DNA of 64,000 nucleotides from Methanoregula sp. (GCA_028679075.1 JAJRCF010000012.1:1-64000); one strand, 5' to 3'; positions 24,633 to 32,949 are shown, numbered from the stretch's first letter. Program-made: numbers and translations. Notes: generated from the letters alone by a model not told the origin.

Positions 24633-25670
24633 ATGAGAACCATTTCAACACACCATACGCTCTGGTTATCGATTACGGCATTACTGACCGTTGGGATCGT
24701 TCTTGTCTCTATATACTCCTTAAAAAACGGGTACTTCGATATCTTCCCGTATTTTTACATCCTGCCTATCCTTCTCATTGCCTGGTGCTGCCCGCGGTAT
24801 TCGGTGTACTTCACGGTCCTCCTCGGGTGGATATTCCTCGGGCTCGTGTACCTGTACGGGGCCGGAAGCATCCAGCTGTATGTAGCGAGCATGGCCTTCT
24901 TCTACATCTTCGTCTCGCTCGGTATCGTCCTGTCGGCTTTCTCCGGCCAGGCCCTCCAGGAGCGGAAGTACCGCGACATCTTTGAGACTTCCCAGACCGG
25001 GATCATCACCTTCGAGCTCGAAACCCAGAAGATCCGGACGATCAACACGCAGTCGGCAGAAATTCTCGGGTATCCTCCTGAGGAACTTGCCCGCCAGTCG
25101 TTTACAGAACTCTGGTTTGACGGCGAACAGGAGATCCGGTTCATGAAACAGATCCGGCAGGAGGAGAAGATCACGGCGATGGAGGTTGCCCTGCGAAAGA
25201 AGGACCGCACCGTGATCTGGGTGCTGATCACTGCCGCCCTCACAAAAGAGGGGCTCATTGTCTGTTCGATGATGGACGTCACGGCAGGCAAGCGGATGAA
25301 GGACGAACTCATCGAGTCCGAACTCCGCTACCGGACGCTCTTTGACGGGGCGAGCGATGCGATCATCCTCCACGATATTGATGGCAAGATCTTCGAGACG
25401 AACGTGATCGCAAGCCGCTATCTCGGGTATACGAAGAAAGAACTGATGCACAAGACGCTCTACGACCTCGCCGTGCACCCGGAGGCCATGTTCCCTTCGG
25501 ATGAGGTAAAACAGTTCCAGGCACGGGGCCACATCCTGTTCGTGTCCGAGCTGAAGAAGAAAGACGGCGGTACCCTGCCCGTGGAGATCAGCAGCAGGAT
25601 CACGGAATATTTCGGCATGACTGCAGTGATGAGCACGGTGCGGGATATCTCCGGGCGGAGAAATCCGTAA
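24633..25670 (+). CDS. Membrane PAS-domain sensor without kinase
   Basis: This 345-residue protein has four N-terminal membrane segments (about 10-105), then two PAS domains: about 112-225 (YRDIFETSQTGIITFE ... RTVIWVLITAAL) and about 232-345 (YRTLFDGASDAIILHD ... GTLPVEISSRI). It ends in MSTVRDISGRR, where a histidine kinase would normally start, so the output domain is absent. It may signal through a partner. No frameshifted kinase remnant is seen downstream, where the relBE-type pair begins. Confidence 0.85.
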   Translation: MRTISTHHTLWLSITALLTVGIVLVSIYSLKNGYFDIFPYFYILPILLIAWCCPRYSVYFTVLLGWIFLGLVYLYGAGSIQLYVASMAFFYIFVSLGIVLSAFSGQALQERKYRDIFETSQTGIITFELETQKIRTINTQSAEILGYPPEELARQSFTELWFDGEQEIRFMKQIRQEEKITAMEVALRKKDRTVIWVLITAALTKEGLIVCSMMDVTAGKRMKDELIESELRYRTLFDGASDAIILHDIDGKIFETNVIASRYLGYTKKELMHKTLYDLAVHPEAMFPSDEVKQFQARGHILFVSELKKKDGGTLPVEISSRITEYFGMTAVMSTVRDISGRRNP

Positions 25671-25743
25671 GTTCCCACCGGTACCGTATGCCGGAAAAGA
25701 TACCCGGGACCGGAGACCCGGTACATGAGGGATCTGGTTTAAT

Positions 25744-25763
25744 ACCTATAGTCACCTATAGGT
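25744..25763 (+). promoter_or_regulatory. Operator-like repeat ahead of toxin-antitoxin genes
   Basis: ACCTATAG (25744-25751) is repeated as the palindrome ACCTATAGGT (25754-25763), ending 6 bases before the antitoxin ATG. TTTAATA just upstream could be the TATA element. Position and symmetry suit autorepression by the antitoxin. Confidence 0.55.
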
Positions 25764-25769
25764 GTTACT

Positions 25770-26006
25770 ATGCAGGCAGCAACTTCAATTTACATCCGGG
25801 AGGATCTCAAGACCCAGTTGAACAACCTGAAGCGCAACCCGAAGGAATCGTACAACGATGTTATCGAGCGCCTTGTGAATCTTTCCATTGATGATGAACC
25901 GCTCAGTGCGGATGCCATTAAAGGCCTGGAAGAGGGTCTTAAGGATATCAAAAAAGGGAATCTGATCTCTGAAGAAGCTATCAAAAAGAAGTACGGAGTT
26001 GAATGA
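25770..26006 (+). CDS. Antitoxin, ribbon-helix-helix/VapB-like
   Basis: This 78-residue protein has an N-terminal DNA-binding motif TSIYIREDLKTQLNNLKRNPKESYNDVIERLV (given here as family-type pattern: strand TSIYI, helix LKTQLNNL, helix YNDVIERLV) and an acidic, Lys-rich C-terminal tail that would wrap the toxin. The toxin gene overlaps its stop by 4 bases. The palindrome directly upstream supports autoregulation. Confidence 0.8.
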   Translation: MQAATSIYIREDLKTQLNNLKRNPKESYNDVIERLVNLSIDDEPLSADAIKGLEEGLKDIKKGNLISEEAIKKKYGVE

Positions 26007-26278
26007 GTCTGTACCGGGTGAAGTACACCCATCGTGCCGACCGGGACCTGGAAAAATTACCGCTGGAGATTGCGCGGAAGGTTGTCGGTTCGATCCATAC
26101 TATCAGGGAAGACCCGTACCGGTTTATCAAAAAGATGAAGGCGTCAAATCCGGACCATCCGATCTACTCTCTCCGGGTCAGGAGAGATGTTCGTGCGCTG
26201 CTCTCAATTCACGATGATGTCCTGATCATTCATGTGCTTGAAATTGATTACAGAAAACAGGCATATCGGGATTTTTAA
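26003..26278 (+). CDS. RelE/ParE-family toxin
   Basis: This 91-residue basic protein has the RelE fold pattern: YRVKYTHRADRDLEKLP, an alpha-helical hairpin, DPYRFIKKMK, YSLRVRRDVRALLSIHDDVLIIHVLEIDYRKQAYR (only fragments quoted: YSLRVRRDVRALL, HVLEIDYRKQAYR). RelE toxins cleave mRNA on the ribosome; conserved basic residues Arg and Lys and the terminal Tyr/Arg are present. It is translationally coupled to the antitoxin. Confidence 0.85.
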   Translation: MSLYRVKYTHRADRDLEKLPLEIARKVVGSIHTIREDPYRFIKKMKASNPDHPIYSLRVRRDVRALLSIHDDVLIIHVLEIDYRKQAYRDF

Positions 26279-26445
26279 ATAAATTTTCATCCGGATCCCC
26301 TCTTACAACCTTCTGCCCCTTCTGAATAACGTGCATCCTCCGGATGACAAATTGTCCACCAGCGCACTTGTAAAAGGAGTGTGATGTAACATCAGAGAAG
26401 CGAACACCGGAAAAGTGCGAGGGATTTGTACCCTCGGTGTCTGAA

Positions 26446-26517
26446 AGCCGCCGGAGGGACTTGAACCCTCGACCTGCTGATTACGAATCAGCCGCTATAC
26501 CGCTAAGCCACGGCGGC
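26446..26517 (-). tRNA. tRNA-Thr (CGT)
   Basis: The minus strand folds as a cloverleaf: acceptor GCCGCCG/CGGCGGC, D arm GCTTAGCGGTATAGC, anticodon arm GCTGA-TTCGTAA-TCAGC with anticodon CGT, and T arm GAGGG-TTCAAGT-CCCTC. U is the discriminator base (26446), as in archaeal tRNA-Thr. CCA is not encoded and no intron is seen. Confidence 0.95.
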
Positions 26518-26570
26518 GTAATACCTCACAATATCGGCTTATGCACTAATAAAAGATATGGCTCGATGGG

Positions 26571-26864
26571 TTACGAGTACCCGCTGAGCGCAGTGACGTT
26601 CTCTTTCCCCGCGCTCTCCTTTGGGGCAATCGTCCCGAACTTGGACTCGTAGTCGGCAACCGTCTTGGTCAGGACCGCGAGGAGGTTCTTTGCGTGTGAC
26701 GGGGTGATGGAGACGATTGCCTTTGCCCGTGCCTGGTTCACCTGGGGGAGCTGGTGGAGGAACATGAAGGTGAACTCATCGTCCTTGTACGCGATCTGGA
26801 TCATGTTGCTGTACACGGGATCAAGCGTGGGAGGGATATTAACTGAGATTTCCTGGCTGCTCAT
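26571..26864 (-). CDS. DUF3467 family protein
   Basis: This 97-residue protein matches DUF3467. The first half has PPTLDPVYSNMIQIAYKDDEFTFMF and the second half AKAIVSITPSHAKNLLAVLTKTVADYESKFG, quoted here in short parts: PVYSNMIQIAYKDDEFTF, VSITPSHAKNLLAVL and YESKFG. The family is widespread in archaea and bacteria and has no assigned activity. It is monocistronic and divergent from the Cas4-like gene. Confidence 0.85.
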   Translation of the reverse strand: MSSQEISVNIPPTLDPVYSNMIQIAYKDDEFTFMFLHQLPQVNQARAKAIVSITPSHAKNLLAVLTKTVADYESKFGTIAPKESAGKENVTALSGYS

Positions 26865-26965
26865 GCTCCAAGTGTTTCTCCTGATAGATTATCCGTCTTT
26901 TCCTGTTTGAATTACGCCAAAAACTATAATCTGGTCTGTTTCCCACGTTACAGGGAGGAGTTATC

Positions 26966-27640
26966 CTGGCGGAACAGAAGGGACACATCACGATCTCGGA
27001 CCTGGTGCGGGTGCACGCATGTCCGGTTCGGTTTTACTTTGAACAGCGCGAACCCGTCACGGAATCAGACCGGTACGCGATCTGCAAGCAGCTCTCGTAC
27101 CATCTCGGGAAACCGCTGGATGCAGACCTGATCTGGAACGAGGTTGTGGCCGTCCGCCCGGCCGTTGACCCGGCACTCCGGGAATTCCTGGGTCTCTGTA
27201 TCACGGCCTGCAACAAGTCGGCATGGAAACCCGCCGTCCAGACCGATGTCCGGGTCGCTTCAGACAAGCACGGTATGGCGGGCATGATCGACCGCATTGA
27301 TGCCGGGGGGTCATTCTCCATTGTCCGGGCTTCCGGGGCGATGCCGTTTGGCACCTATGCAGCCGACCGGCTGCGCATTGCCGCCATTGCATTCTGCCTT
27401 GAGGAGATGACGGGAAAAGAAGTCCCCGGGGGGAACGTGGAGTATATCCCGGACGGCGTCTCCCGGCACCACGCGGTACAGCCCCGGGACAGGAGGCTTG
27501 TGATCGCAACCCTCCACAAGCTTCGGGAGATCCGGGAGGGGGCGATGCCGCAGCACCCGCTCAATGCCCCCTGCACCCGGTGCAAATACAAGGAAAAATG
27601 CGAGAGCAGCGTCGGGAAGAGGCTCAGCGAGTTGCTGTGA
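26966..27640 (+). CDS. Cas4-like (PD-(D/E)XK, DUF83) protein, probably nuclease-dead
   Basis: The protein of about 224 residues resembles Cas4/DUF83: ISDLVRVHACPVRFYFE at the start and a C-terminal C-x2-C-x5-C cluster (CTRCKYKEKC) that with the first Cys would bind 4Fe-4S. In the nuclease core, GMAGMIDRID keeps the Asp, but the following strand reads SIVRASG where active Cas4 has VEYKxG, so catalytic Glu and Lys appear lost. No ATG fits: GGGAGGAG at 26953-26960 points to CTG 26966, whereas GTG 27005 would cut into the conserved DLV block. No CRISPR genes are nearby. Confidence 0.7.
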   Translation: MAEQKGHITISDLVRVHACPVRFYFEQREPVTESDRYAICKQLSYHLGKPLDADLIWNEVVAVRPAVDPALREFLGLCITACNKSAWKPAVQTDVRVASDKHGMAGMIDRIDAGGSFSIVRASGAMPFGTYAADRLRIAAIAFCLEEMTGKEVPGGNVEYIPDGVSRHHAVQPRDRRLVIATLHKLREIREGAMPQHPLNAPCTRCKYKEKCESSVGKRLSELL

Positions 27641-27648
27641 GCAGAGCC

Positions 27649-28047
27649 TTATTCCGGCTCCCTGCCACATGCTGAACAGCGGTAATGGTGGACATCGACG
27701 GTCCCCCCACATGCCGTGCAGGTCCACCGCTCCCGCTCGCTTTTAACGAACGCACGGATACCATCTTTTTTAATTGCAGCAAGGTTGTCAAGCATGCTCA
27801 TGTGGTACTTTGTCCGGTACCGCGTGTCCAGCTGTTTCATCCGTTTGCAGGGAAAATCGCCGCAGTTGTGATGGTATCTCTCTTGGATATGTTCACAGGC
27901 AGAGATGGTACAGTTAATGCTGCACAACCTGTCCGGTGCGTAACAGCCTCCGCACCGGTTCTTTTCCCGCAGGAACGCGCTACAGATGGCGCAGTCCATG
28001 CCGCAGGGGGCAACCAGTGTGGTCCTGAACGGATTTTTCACTGCCAT
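27649..28047 (-). CDS. DUF3795 zinc-binding protein
   Basis: This 132-residue cysteine-rich protein fits DUF3795: VAPCGMDCAICSAFLR, CGGCYAP, CSINCTISAC, CGDFPCKRM, then a helical stretch and a C-terminal zinc ribbon (CTACGG and CSACG). The extra C-terminal ribbon makes it longer than the minimal family. Its function is unknown. It converges with the Cas4-like gene, with 8 bases between the stops. Confidence 0.82.
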   Translation of the reverse strand: MAVKNPFRTTLVAPCGMDCAICSAFLREKNRCGGCYAPDRLCSINCTISACEHIQERYHHNCGDFPCKRMKQLDTRYRTKYHMSMLDNLAAIKKDGIRAFVKSERERWTCTACGGTVDVHHYRCSACGREPE

Positions 28048-28155
28048 ACAAGGGGATGGGTTTCCCGTCAGTTAATAATTGGCGGCCGGTGGACCGCCGT
28101 ATTGCTGGTACTATCTCTAGGTCGGGTCCCCTTTTATGGACGGGGGGAGACCGGA

Positions 28156-28378
28156 AGTACACCGCCCGACCCCCGCATCCCCCTTTATTGGTATAATGTG
28201 CAGTTCTTCGTCGTAAAAAATAACAAATTCCGGCCCGGGATCCCAATGGGTGTGCGGGGGTCGGGCGGTGTACTTTGTATGATCGTGGCCATATGGTTCC
28301 TGTAAACTATCGATTTTTCCGACGAAATATGTTAAATCCTGCCGGTCCGGGGGGAAAAAAGTACACCGCCCGACCCCC
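28156..28378. repeat. Three copies of a palindromic GTAC-GC-rich repeat
   Basis: GTACACCGCCCGACCCCC occurs at 28157-28174 (+), inverted at 28256-28273, and again (+) at 28361-28378. The first and second copies match over 21 bases (28156-28176 and 28254-28274) and bracket about 77 bases; the second and third bracket 85 bases. The 417-base gap 28048-28464 holds no other feature except the promoters. Related sequence recurs at 57330-57597. This looks like a dispersed miniature inverted repeat. Confidence 0.7.
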
Positions 28379-28464
28379 TCTTTCCCGAAGGGGATGCACA
28401 CTTTCACCACGCCCGTTCCTCTCCCTTTTATCCTGCCATCTGCAACCGTCTTGATCCCTACAGG

Positions 28465-28848
28465 ATGGAAGTGAAGCAGATGGCAGCAACACGTATCGAG
28501 ACCGGCACCCCCCAGGGGGATGCACTGGGATTTTCCGAAGACCTCTTCTCGGGCTGGCTTGAGATGGAAGCGGGCAACCGGCTCATCCTCCACTACATCA
28601 TATCCCGGCACAAGAACGAGGGCAACACGCAGGCGCTGATCCGGCAGTGGCTTACCGAAGGGTACGATGTCCGGGTCGTGATGCCCCGGCCCGTTATGCA
28701 GCATATCCTCAGGAAATTCCGGTTTGTTTCCGGGCGGGAGCAGTTCCCGGACCAGTACGAAGATGCAGTGGAGGTCTGGCACCGGCCCGGTGCGTGGGGG
28801 CCGGAGAGCATGCATGAACGTCAGGGAAGGTATGCCGTGACCGGGTGA
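28465..28848 (+). CDS. Hypothetical protein
   Basis: This 127-residue soluble protein is not recognised. It shows an N-terminal segment IETGTPQGDALGFSEDLFSGWL, then a helical NRLILHYIISRHKNEGNTQALIRQWLTEG (quoted in part), and a strand DVRVVMPRPVMQHILRKFRF that ends before a Trp/Pro-rich tail. It looks like a compact alpha/beta protein with a C-terminal acidic stretch. ATG 28480 (MAATRIE) has a better GGAAGTG upstream and may be the true start. It converges on the nucleotidyltransferase-like gene. Confidence 0.6.
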   Translation: MEVKQMAATRIETGTPQGDALGFSEDLFSGWLEMEAGNRLILHYIISRHKNEGNTQALIRQWLTEGYDVRVVMPRPVMQHILRKFRFVSGREQFPDQYEDAVEVWHRPGAWGPESMHERQGRYAVTG

Positions 28849-28899
28849 AGGCGGGACAGATATCCCTGCACGTTCCCTGAAAGACCCCTTCTTTTTCCT

Positions 28900-29823
28900 T
28901 CAGGCATCGAGCAGTGTCTTCGAGATGATGTATTCCCCGCATGCCTCGCGGGTCGTCCCCACGATCAGCCACCGCTCGTCACCGTGCTGTTCAGCAACCC
29001 CGCAGGCCTCGATCGTCTCACCGGTGAGCGCCTGTCCGCTGTAGGTATGGGTAAAGGATAGTACCCTGCTGAAGGATTCGTGCTCCACCTCATAGATCGC
29101 GGGGTTGTCGAACGCGAGCGACGCATCGGTCACCTTCGCTTCGATGGTCTGTTTCCCCAGTACCTGGCCACGGCCGGCCGGGGCGCTGCTGATCGTGTCA
29201 TAGGACCGCGTGTACAGAATATCGAAGTACGTGCCCTCGATCTGGCCCCGGTTCCATTTCCGCTGCTCGTGGAGCACGAAGACATCGTACGGGATCTCGG
29301 GTTTACGTTTTTCGTACACCTTTCTCCACATCTCTTCTGAGAGGCCCTCAATCCTGCCATCCCGGACGCCCTGCCGGACCAGTGCCTGTGCAGCAAACCA
29401 GTGCCTCCCGTACACCACCATGTCGATATCGGAGCCCTCGTTTTCGAGCCCGCAGAGGAGCGAGCCGGTACACCCGACCGTTCCTTCCGGCAGGGAGAAG
29501 AGGCTGACGAGTTTTTTCACCCGGGGGTGGGCGGCAGCAATACGACCGATCTCGAGGTCCGGCTTCAGTACCTGTTTCACATCGGCTTTCGGTACCCGGT
29601 GGAGGAGGCCGGCATAGGCCGGCTTGTAACGGGCAACGTGGGCATACGCCTCCTCAAAATCATACTTGGTGTAGCGGCGGCCTGACGGGTGGACCCGTGT
29701 CCCGTTCCCGTCCGGGACATACCGAAGTACACACCCGATCCGGTCGTCGTTGTCATAGCTCGAGACCGCATAGAGCCAGCCGTCGTTGTCTTCAATAAAA
29801 TCGCGCAGGCGGAGTGGCAGCAT
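28900..29823 (-). CDS. Predicted nucleotidyltransferase
   Basis: This 307-residue protein contains a polymerase-beta-type nucleotidyltransferase core: GCTGSLLCGLENEGSDIDMVVYG at about 112-134, i.e. GS-x10-DxD, with two carboxylates visible. N-terminal 90 residues form a separate domain (PLRLRDFIEDNDGWLYAVSSYDND), and the C-terminal region about 210-307 is beta-rich. The layout resembles the archaeal predicted nucleotidyltransferase group COG1665. The substrate is not known. It begins a three-gene minus-strand run with the yrdC-like and ACT genes upstream. Confidence 0.75.
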   Translation of the reverse strand: MLPLRLRDFIEDNDGWLYAVSSYDNDDRIGCVLRYVPDGNGTRVHPSGRRYTKYDFEEAYAHVARYKPAYAGLLHRVPKADVKQVLKPDLEIGRIAAAHPRVKKLVSLFSLPEGTVGCTGSLLCGLENEGSDIDMVVYGRHWFAAQALVRQGVRDGRIEGLSEEMWRKVYEKRKPEIPYDVFVLHEQRKWNRGQIEGTYFDILYTRSYDTISSAPAGRGQVLGKQTIEAKVTDASLAFDNPAIYEVEHESFSRVLSFTHTYSGQALTGETIEACGVAEQHGDERWLIVGTTREACGEYIISKTLLDA

Positions 29824-29832
29824 CAGGAGACC

Positions 29833-30405
29833 TCAGAGGGTGAGCAGGAATTTTGCGACCTGGTCGACCCCGGCGCCGGCCCGGAGGACCTGCTTTGCCG
29901 GCAGGTCAACCACCGTGCTCGGGATACCCGGCAGCATCCCCCCGTCAATGAGCAGCTCGCGCGGGATGGTGCACTCTTCCGGGGTCCGGGGTTCCTTTGC
30001 CCCGTGGAGGTTGGCACTTGTGGCCGTGATCGGGGCATCGAACTTTGTGATCAGTTCCGTCGCTAGAGGGTGCGAAGGCATACGGATCCCGATCATCCCG
30101 GTACCCCCGGTCAGGATCTCCGGGATACAGGAGCGGGCGGGGAGAATTACGGTCACGGGGCCGGGAAGGAATGCCTCAAGGAACCCCTGCATCCACGGCT
30201 CGGTCCGGGCAACCGCACCCAGCATATCGAAGTCGGAGACGGCGATCGAGATCGGCATCCCCAGCGGGCGTTTCTTCGCCTCGTAGACCTTCAGGATCGC
30301 CTCGTCGGAAAACGCATCCGCCCCAAGGCCGTAGACCGTCTCGGTAGGATAGATGATGATGCCGTCGTGCATGAGGACCGATACGGCCTTCCCGATGATA
30401 TCCAT
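29833..30405 (-). CDS. Threonylcarbamoyl-AMP synthase (YrdC/Sua5 family)
   Basis: This 190-residue protein makes threonylcarbamoyl-AMP from threonine, bicarbonate and ATP for t6A37 of ANN-decoding tRNAs. Family motifs are IIYPTETVYGLGADAF, KKRPLGMPISIAV, LPGPVTVIL, IGIRMPSHP and TATSANLHG. It has only the YrdC domain, lacking the C-terminal Sua5 extension. It is 2 bases downstream of the ACT-domain gene, so they are co-transcribed. Confidence 0.92.
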   Translation of the reverse strand: MDIIGKAVSVLMHDGIIIYPTETVYGLGADAFSDEAILKVYEAKKRPLGMPISIAVSDFDMLGAVARTEPWMQGFLEAFLPGPVTVILPARSCIPEILTGGTGMIGIRMPSHPLATELITKFDAPITATSANLHGAKEPRTPEECTIPRELLIDGGMLPGIPSTVVDLPAKQVLRAGAGVDQVAKFLLTL

Positions 30406-30407
30406 GT

Positions 30408-31091
30408 TCAGAATTCCCGTCCGCGGACGCGGTTGATATCGAAAACGGCCTTGCTGCTGACGTGCATCACGGCAAAGACCCCGGCCTGGATTGGGTCGGT
30501 GACCACGAGGTCGGCATGTTCCGGCACGGTGCCCGCCATCTTGAGGGCGATGACCGGGATCCCTGCGTCCCGCACCCTGTCCACGGCCTTAGAGATCTCT
30601 CCTCCCATGATCGAGCCGGCGAGGACGAGAATCGCGGCGCGGGGCAGGCGGGAGACCGCATCCACGGCAAGGGCCAGGGTACGCTCCCCGACCAGCGGAA
30701 TGGTATCCACCGAGATCCGCTCGCCGCGGATGTTATGCCTGTCCGCCTCGTTCACGGCACCGAGGGCGACCTGCGCGACCTGTGCACCGCCCCCGATGAT
30801 GATCACGCGTGTCCCGAAGATGTGCCCGAACGGCCGGTAGGCCTTGACGTCCCTTACGGAGGGGATATCGTTTAAGTCCTTTAAGAGAAGGTCGTATTCG
30901 TCCGCATTGCCGCAGTCATATTCAAAATAGAGTTCGGCAAGACCGCAGTAAGGGCCGGAGTCGAATACCTCCTGGTTGATCATGACCACATTTGCGTCAT
31001 GATTGGCAAGTACCGTAGCAATGTCCCGGAGGACACCCCTGCGGTTCTCCGCGATGATCCTCATTGCCAGACGTTCAGGTTCAGACTCCAT
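30408..31091 (-). CDS. ACT-domain protein (DUF5612 type)
   Basis: This 227-residue protein has an N-terminal ACT domain (about 8-75: AMRIIAENRRGVLRDIATVLANHDANVVM) and a C-terminal alpha/beta domain with an early Gly-rich turn (VIIIGGGAQVAQVALGAVNEADRHNI). Methanogens carry such proteins widely; they probably bind an amino acid or related ligand and regulate, but a target is not known. It lies directly beside tRNA-Gly and upstream of the yrdC-like gene. Confidence 0.8.
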   Translation of the reverse strand: MESEPERLAMRIIAENRRGVLRDIATVLANHDANVVMINQEVFDSGPYCGLAELYFEYDCGNADEYDLLLKDLNDIPSVRDVKAYRPFGHIFGTRVIIIGGGAQVAQVALGAVNEADRHNIRGERISVDTIPLVGERTLALAVDAVSRLPRAAILVLAGSIMGGEISKAVDRVRDAGIPVIALKMAGTVPEHADLVVTDPIQAGVFAVMHVSSKAVFDINRVRGREF

Positions 31092-31099
31092 AGGATGGA

Positions 31100-31170
31100 T
31101 GCGATAACCGGGGATCGAACCCGGGTTAGAAGCTTGGGAAGCTCCTGTCCTACCGCTAGACTATTATCGC
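31100..31170 (-). tRNA. tRNA-Gly (CCC)
   Basis: The minus strand forms a cloverleaf with acceptor GCGATAA/TTATCGC, D arm GTCTAGCGGTAGGAC, anticodon arm GGAGC-TTCCCAA-GCTTC giving anticodon CCC, and T arm CCGGG-TTCGATC-CCCGG. A is the discriminator. CCA is not encoded. Confidence 0.95.
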
Positions 31171-31359
31171 ACGCTGATGTTTGCGTCTCTCTAATAGTAC
31201 GCGATTTTAGCATAAATATATCCCGTTTATCCCTCCCGTTTCGATATTTTTAAGCCATGAGGACAAAGTACGTATACGATAAGCCGCCTTACTATCCGGC
31301 ATACCTCCGCACATACGTTGCCTGCGGCAATCACAATAACCAAAACAGGAAGAAACCCC

Positions 31360-32316
31360 ATGAGATTCCGAACCCTGATCTTCTCTCTCCTTATTGCGAC
31401 CTGCCTGCTGGTACTGGTATCCCCGTTCCCGGTCCAGGCGGCAACCGGCGATTCGGTTAAGGTGCTGTACCAGAACTCATTCTCCTCCAATCCCAAATGG
31501 GTGACGAACAATCCCACGTCGGATTACTGGGACCCCGGTCTCCAGATGTACCATTTTGCGATCGAACCAAGCACAGGTGCCTATGCATATGTCCCCGTCC
31601 CCAATTATGACGGGGAACCGTTCATTTTTGAGTACGATGTCATCCTCAACGAAGTTGATGAAGGGGCAACCTTCCGTCTTGGCTTTTCAGGAACGGAGAT
31701 GGATCCCAATACCGGCCCGAATGTCCTGACGCAGTTCACGAATGCAAAATACGGCCAGATCATGTGGCTTCACCTGGTGACGACGGGGAACAAGATGATC
31801 GAGGTCAACAGCGAGTCCGGCGACACCCAGGCAAGCGGTGATGCCGCCTACAACGGCCCGACGGTACTGTACGGTCTCAACAAGACCTACCATGTGACGG
31901 TGGACTACAATAAGGCCCAGCGGACCCTCAGTATGAAGGTCAACGAGAAGACAAGCGGCAAGTCCGTCTGGGGCTACTACGTGAACGTAGCAGATGAGCT
32001 TCGCGGGATGAACCGTATTTACCTCGGTTCGATCGGCGATTACGGGATGATGAATATCTACGCAAAGGGCTATATCGATAATGTCCGGCTCACGATCCCC
32101 GCGGAAGATGCCGTAACCCCCACAACCGCCGCTACGGTTACCAGTACGACAGCACCTGTTGTGACGACCAAGAAAACAACGACCCGGCCGACAATGGCCG
32201 TGATGACACCATCTCCCGAGACAACGCCCGAATCCCCGCTCTCCGGGATAACGGCTATCACCGCGCTCTGTATCACCGGCCTCTGTTGCGGTCTGTTCCT
32301 GAAGAGAAGGAACTGA
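31360..32316 (+). CDS. Secreted, C-terminally anchored surface protein
   Basis: This 318-residue protein begins with a Sec signal peptide (MRFRTLIFSLLIATCLLVLVSPFPVQA, cleavage after VQA). The exported domain (about 28-255) is beta-rich and resembles a LamG/concanavalin-like sandwich (LYQNSFSSNPKWVTNNP, YIDNVRLTIP at its end). A Thr/Pro-rich linker (about 258-295) follows, then PLSGITAITALCITGLCCGLFLKRRN, a membrane anchor and basic tail typical of archaeal surface proteins. AGGAAG precedes ATG 31360. A role in cell-surface binding is likely; the ligand is unknown. Confidence 0.82.
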   Translation: MRFRTLIFSLLIATCLLVLVSPFPVQAATGDSVKVLYQNSFSSNPKWVTNNPTSDYWDPGLQMYHFAIEPSTGAYAYVPVPNYDGEPFIFEYDVILNEVDEGATFRLGFSGTEMDPNTGPNVLTQFTNAKYGQIMWLHLVTTGNKMIEVNSESGDTQASGDAAYNGPTVLYGLNKTYHVTVDYNKAQRTLSMKVNEKTSGKSVWGYYVNVADELRGMNRIYLGSIGDYGMMNIYAKGYIDNVRLTIPAEDAVTPTTAATVTSTTAPVVTTKKTTTRPTMAVMTPSPETTPESPLSGITAITALCITGLCCGLFLKRRN

Positions 32317-32718
32317 TACCTTCCTTTTTTTGATCCTCCGGTCCTGTGAGAACCCGGGAATATTTGTGAAAAGAACTCTGTTTTTCGAGCCCCGCGATCA
32401 GTGACACCGACTACCCGGATCATACATAAGGGGAAATTTCCTTTGGAAAACGTCGTGCTCCAGGCACAAGGGGCCGGAGAATATCACGGGAAAAAGAAGG
32501 TATTTGCAGTATGTATGATTCCCGGAGGTGTGGCAACCTCCGGATCTCTGGAGAGAGAGTTGAATATATACCGGCACGGTACGCCGGTTGCATGGGGCTT
32601 CTTCCTGCGGTGAGCAGTATCCCGGTTCCGTGTGCATGAGAGACCGGGGACGTGCTGGATGTTCATGGTACAGGTGCTTGGCTTTTAGGGAATGGCGCCT
32701 ATGTTCTGACGTGTACTG
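32317..32718. other. Intergenic region with two hairpins, no convincing gene
   Basis: Two stems are evident: CCGGAGGT/ACCTCCGG at about 32522-32543 and ACCGGC/GCCGGT at about 32569-32587. A 70-codon frame (32401-32613) overlaps both but starts at GTG without a ribosome site and has no domain, so I do not call it. TTCCTTTTTTTGATCC at about 32320 may terminate the surface-protein transcript. Confidence 0.4.
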
Positions 32719-32949
32719 TCATTGTACTGGTAACCGATCGGTTGCGAAGGTTACGGGAGTTGTGGACTTCTCAACGATCCCTTCAGTTCCGGAGATGATC
32801 TGAACGCTGCAGTCGTCTCCTGTGAAGACACCGCTCCCGCAGCAGGGGCTGCAGTACGTGTCCGGCCGTGCTGCGTCTGACGGGGATACCATCAGCGCTA
32901 CCGAGAGCATGACGAACGCAAGACCGATCATGATAATGCCAGTGTTCAT
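32719..32949 (-). CDS. Small exported Cys-containing peptide
   Basis: This 76-residue frame begins with a signal peptide (MNTGIIMIGLAFVMLSVALMVSPSDA) and continues with TYCSPCCGSGVFTGDDC, giving four clustered cysteines in the mature part. GAGGG stands about 8 bases ahead of the ATG. A TTTATTAA element lies upstream on this strand near 33035-33050. I do not recognise a family. A real secreted peptide is plausible, but the short length leaves doubt. Confidence 0.5.
   Translation of the reverse strand: MNTGIIMIGLAFVMLSVALMVSPSDAARPDTYCSPCCGSGVFTGDDCSVQIISGTEGIVEKSTTPVTFATDRLPVQ

Noticed and set aside
26404-26440. tRNA fragment beside tRNA-Thr
   Set aside because: A T-arm-like hairpin with an enclosing stem can be drawn (GAGGG/CCCTC, ACACCG/CGGTGT), but there is no D or anticodon arm.
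26966-27640. Cas4 as part of a CRISPR-Cas system
   Set aside because: No cas1, cas2 or repeats are in the window, and the nuclease motif appears to be lost.
32401-32613. 70-codon plus-strand frame
   Set aside because: It starts at GTG without a ribosome site and covers two hairpins.
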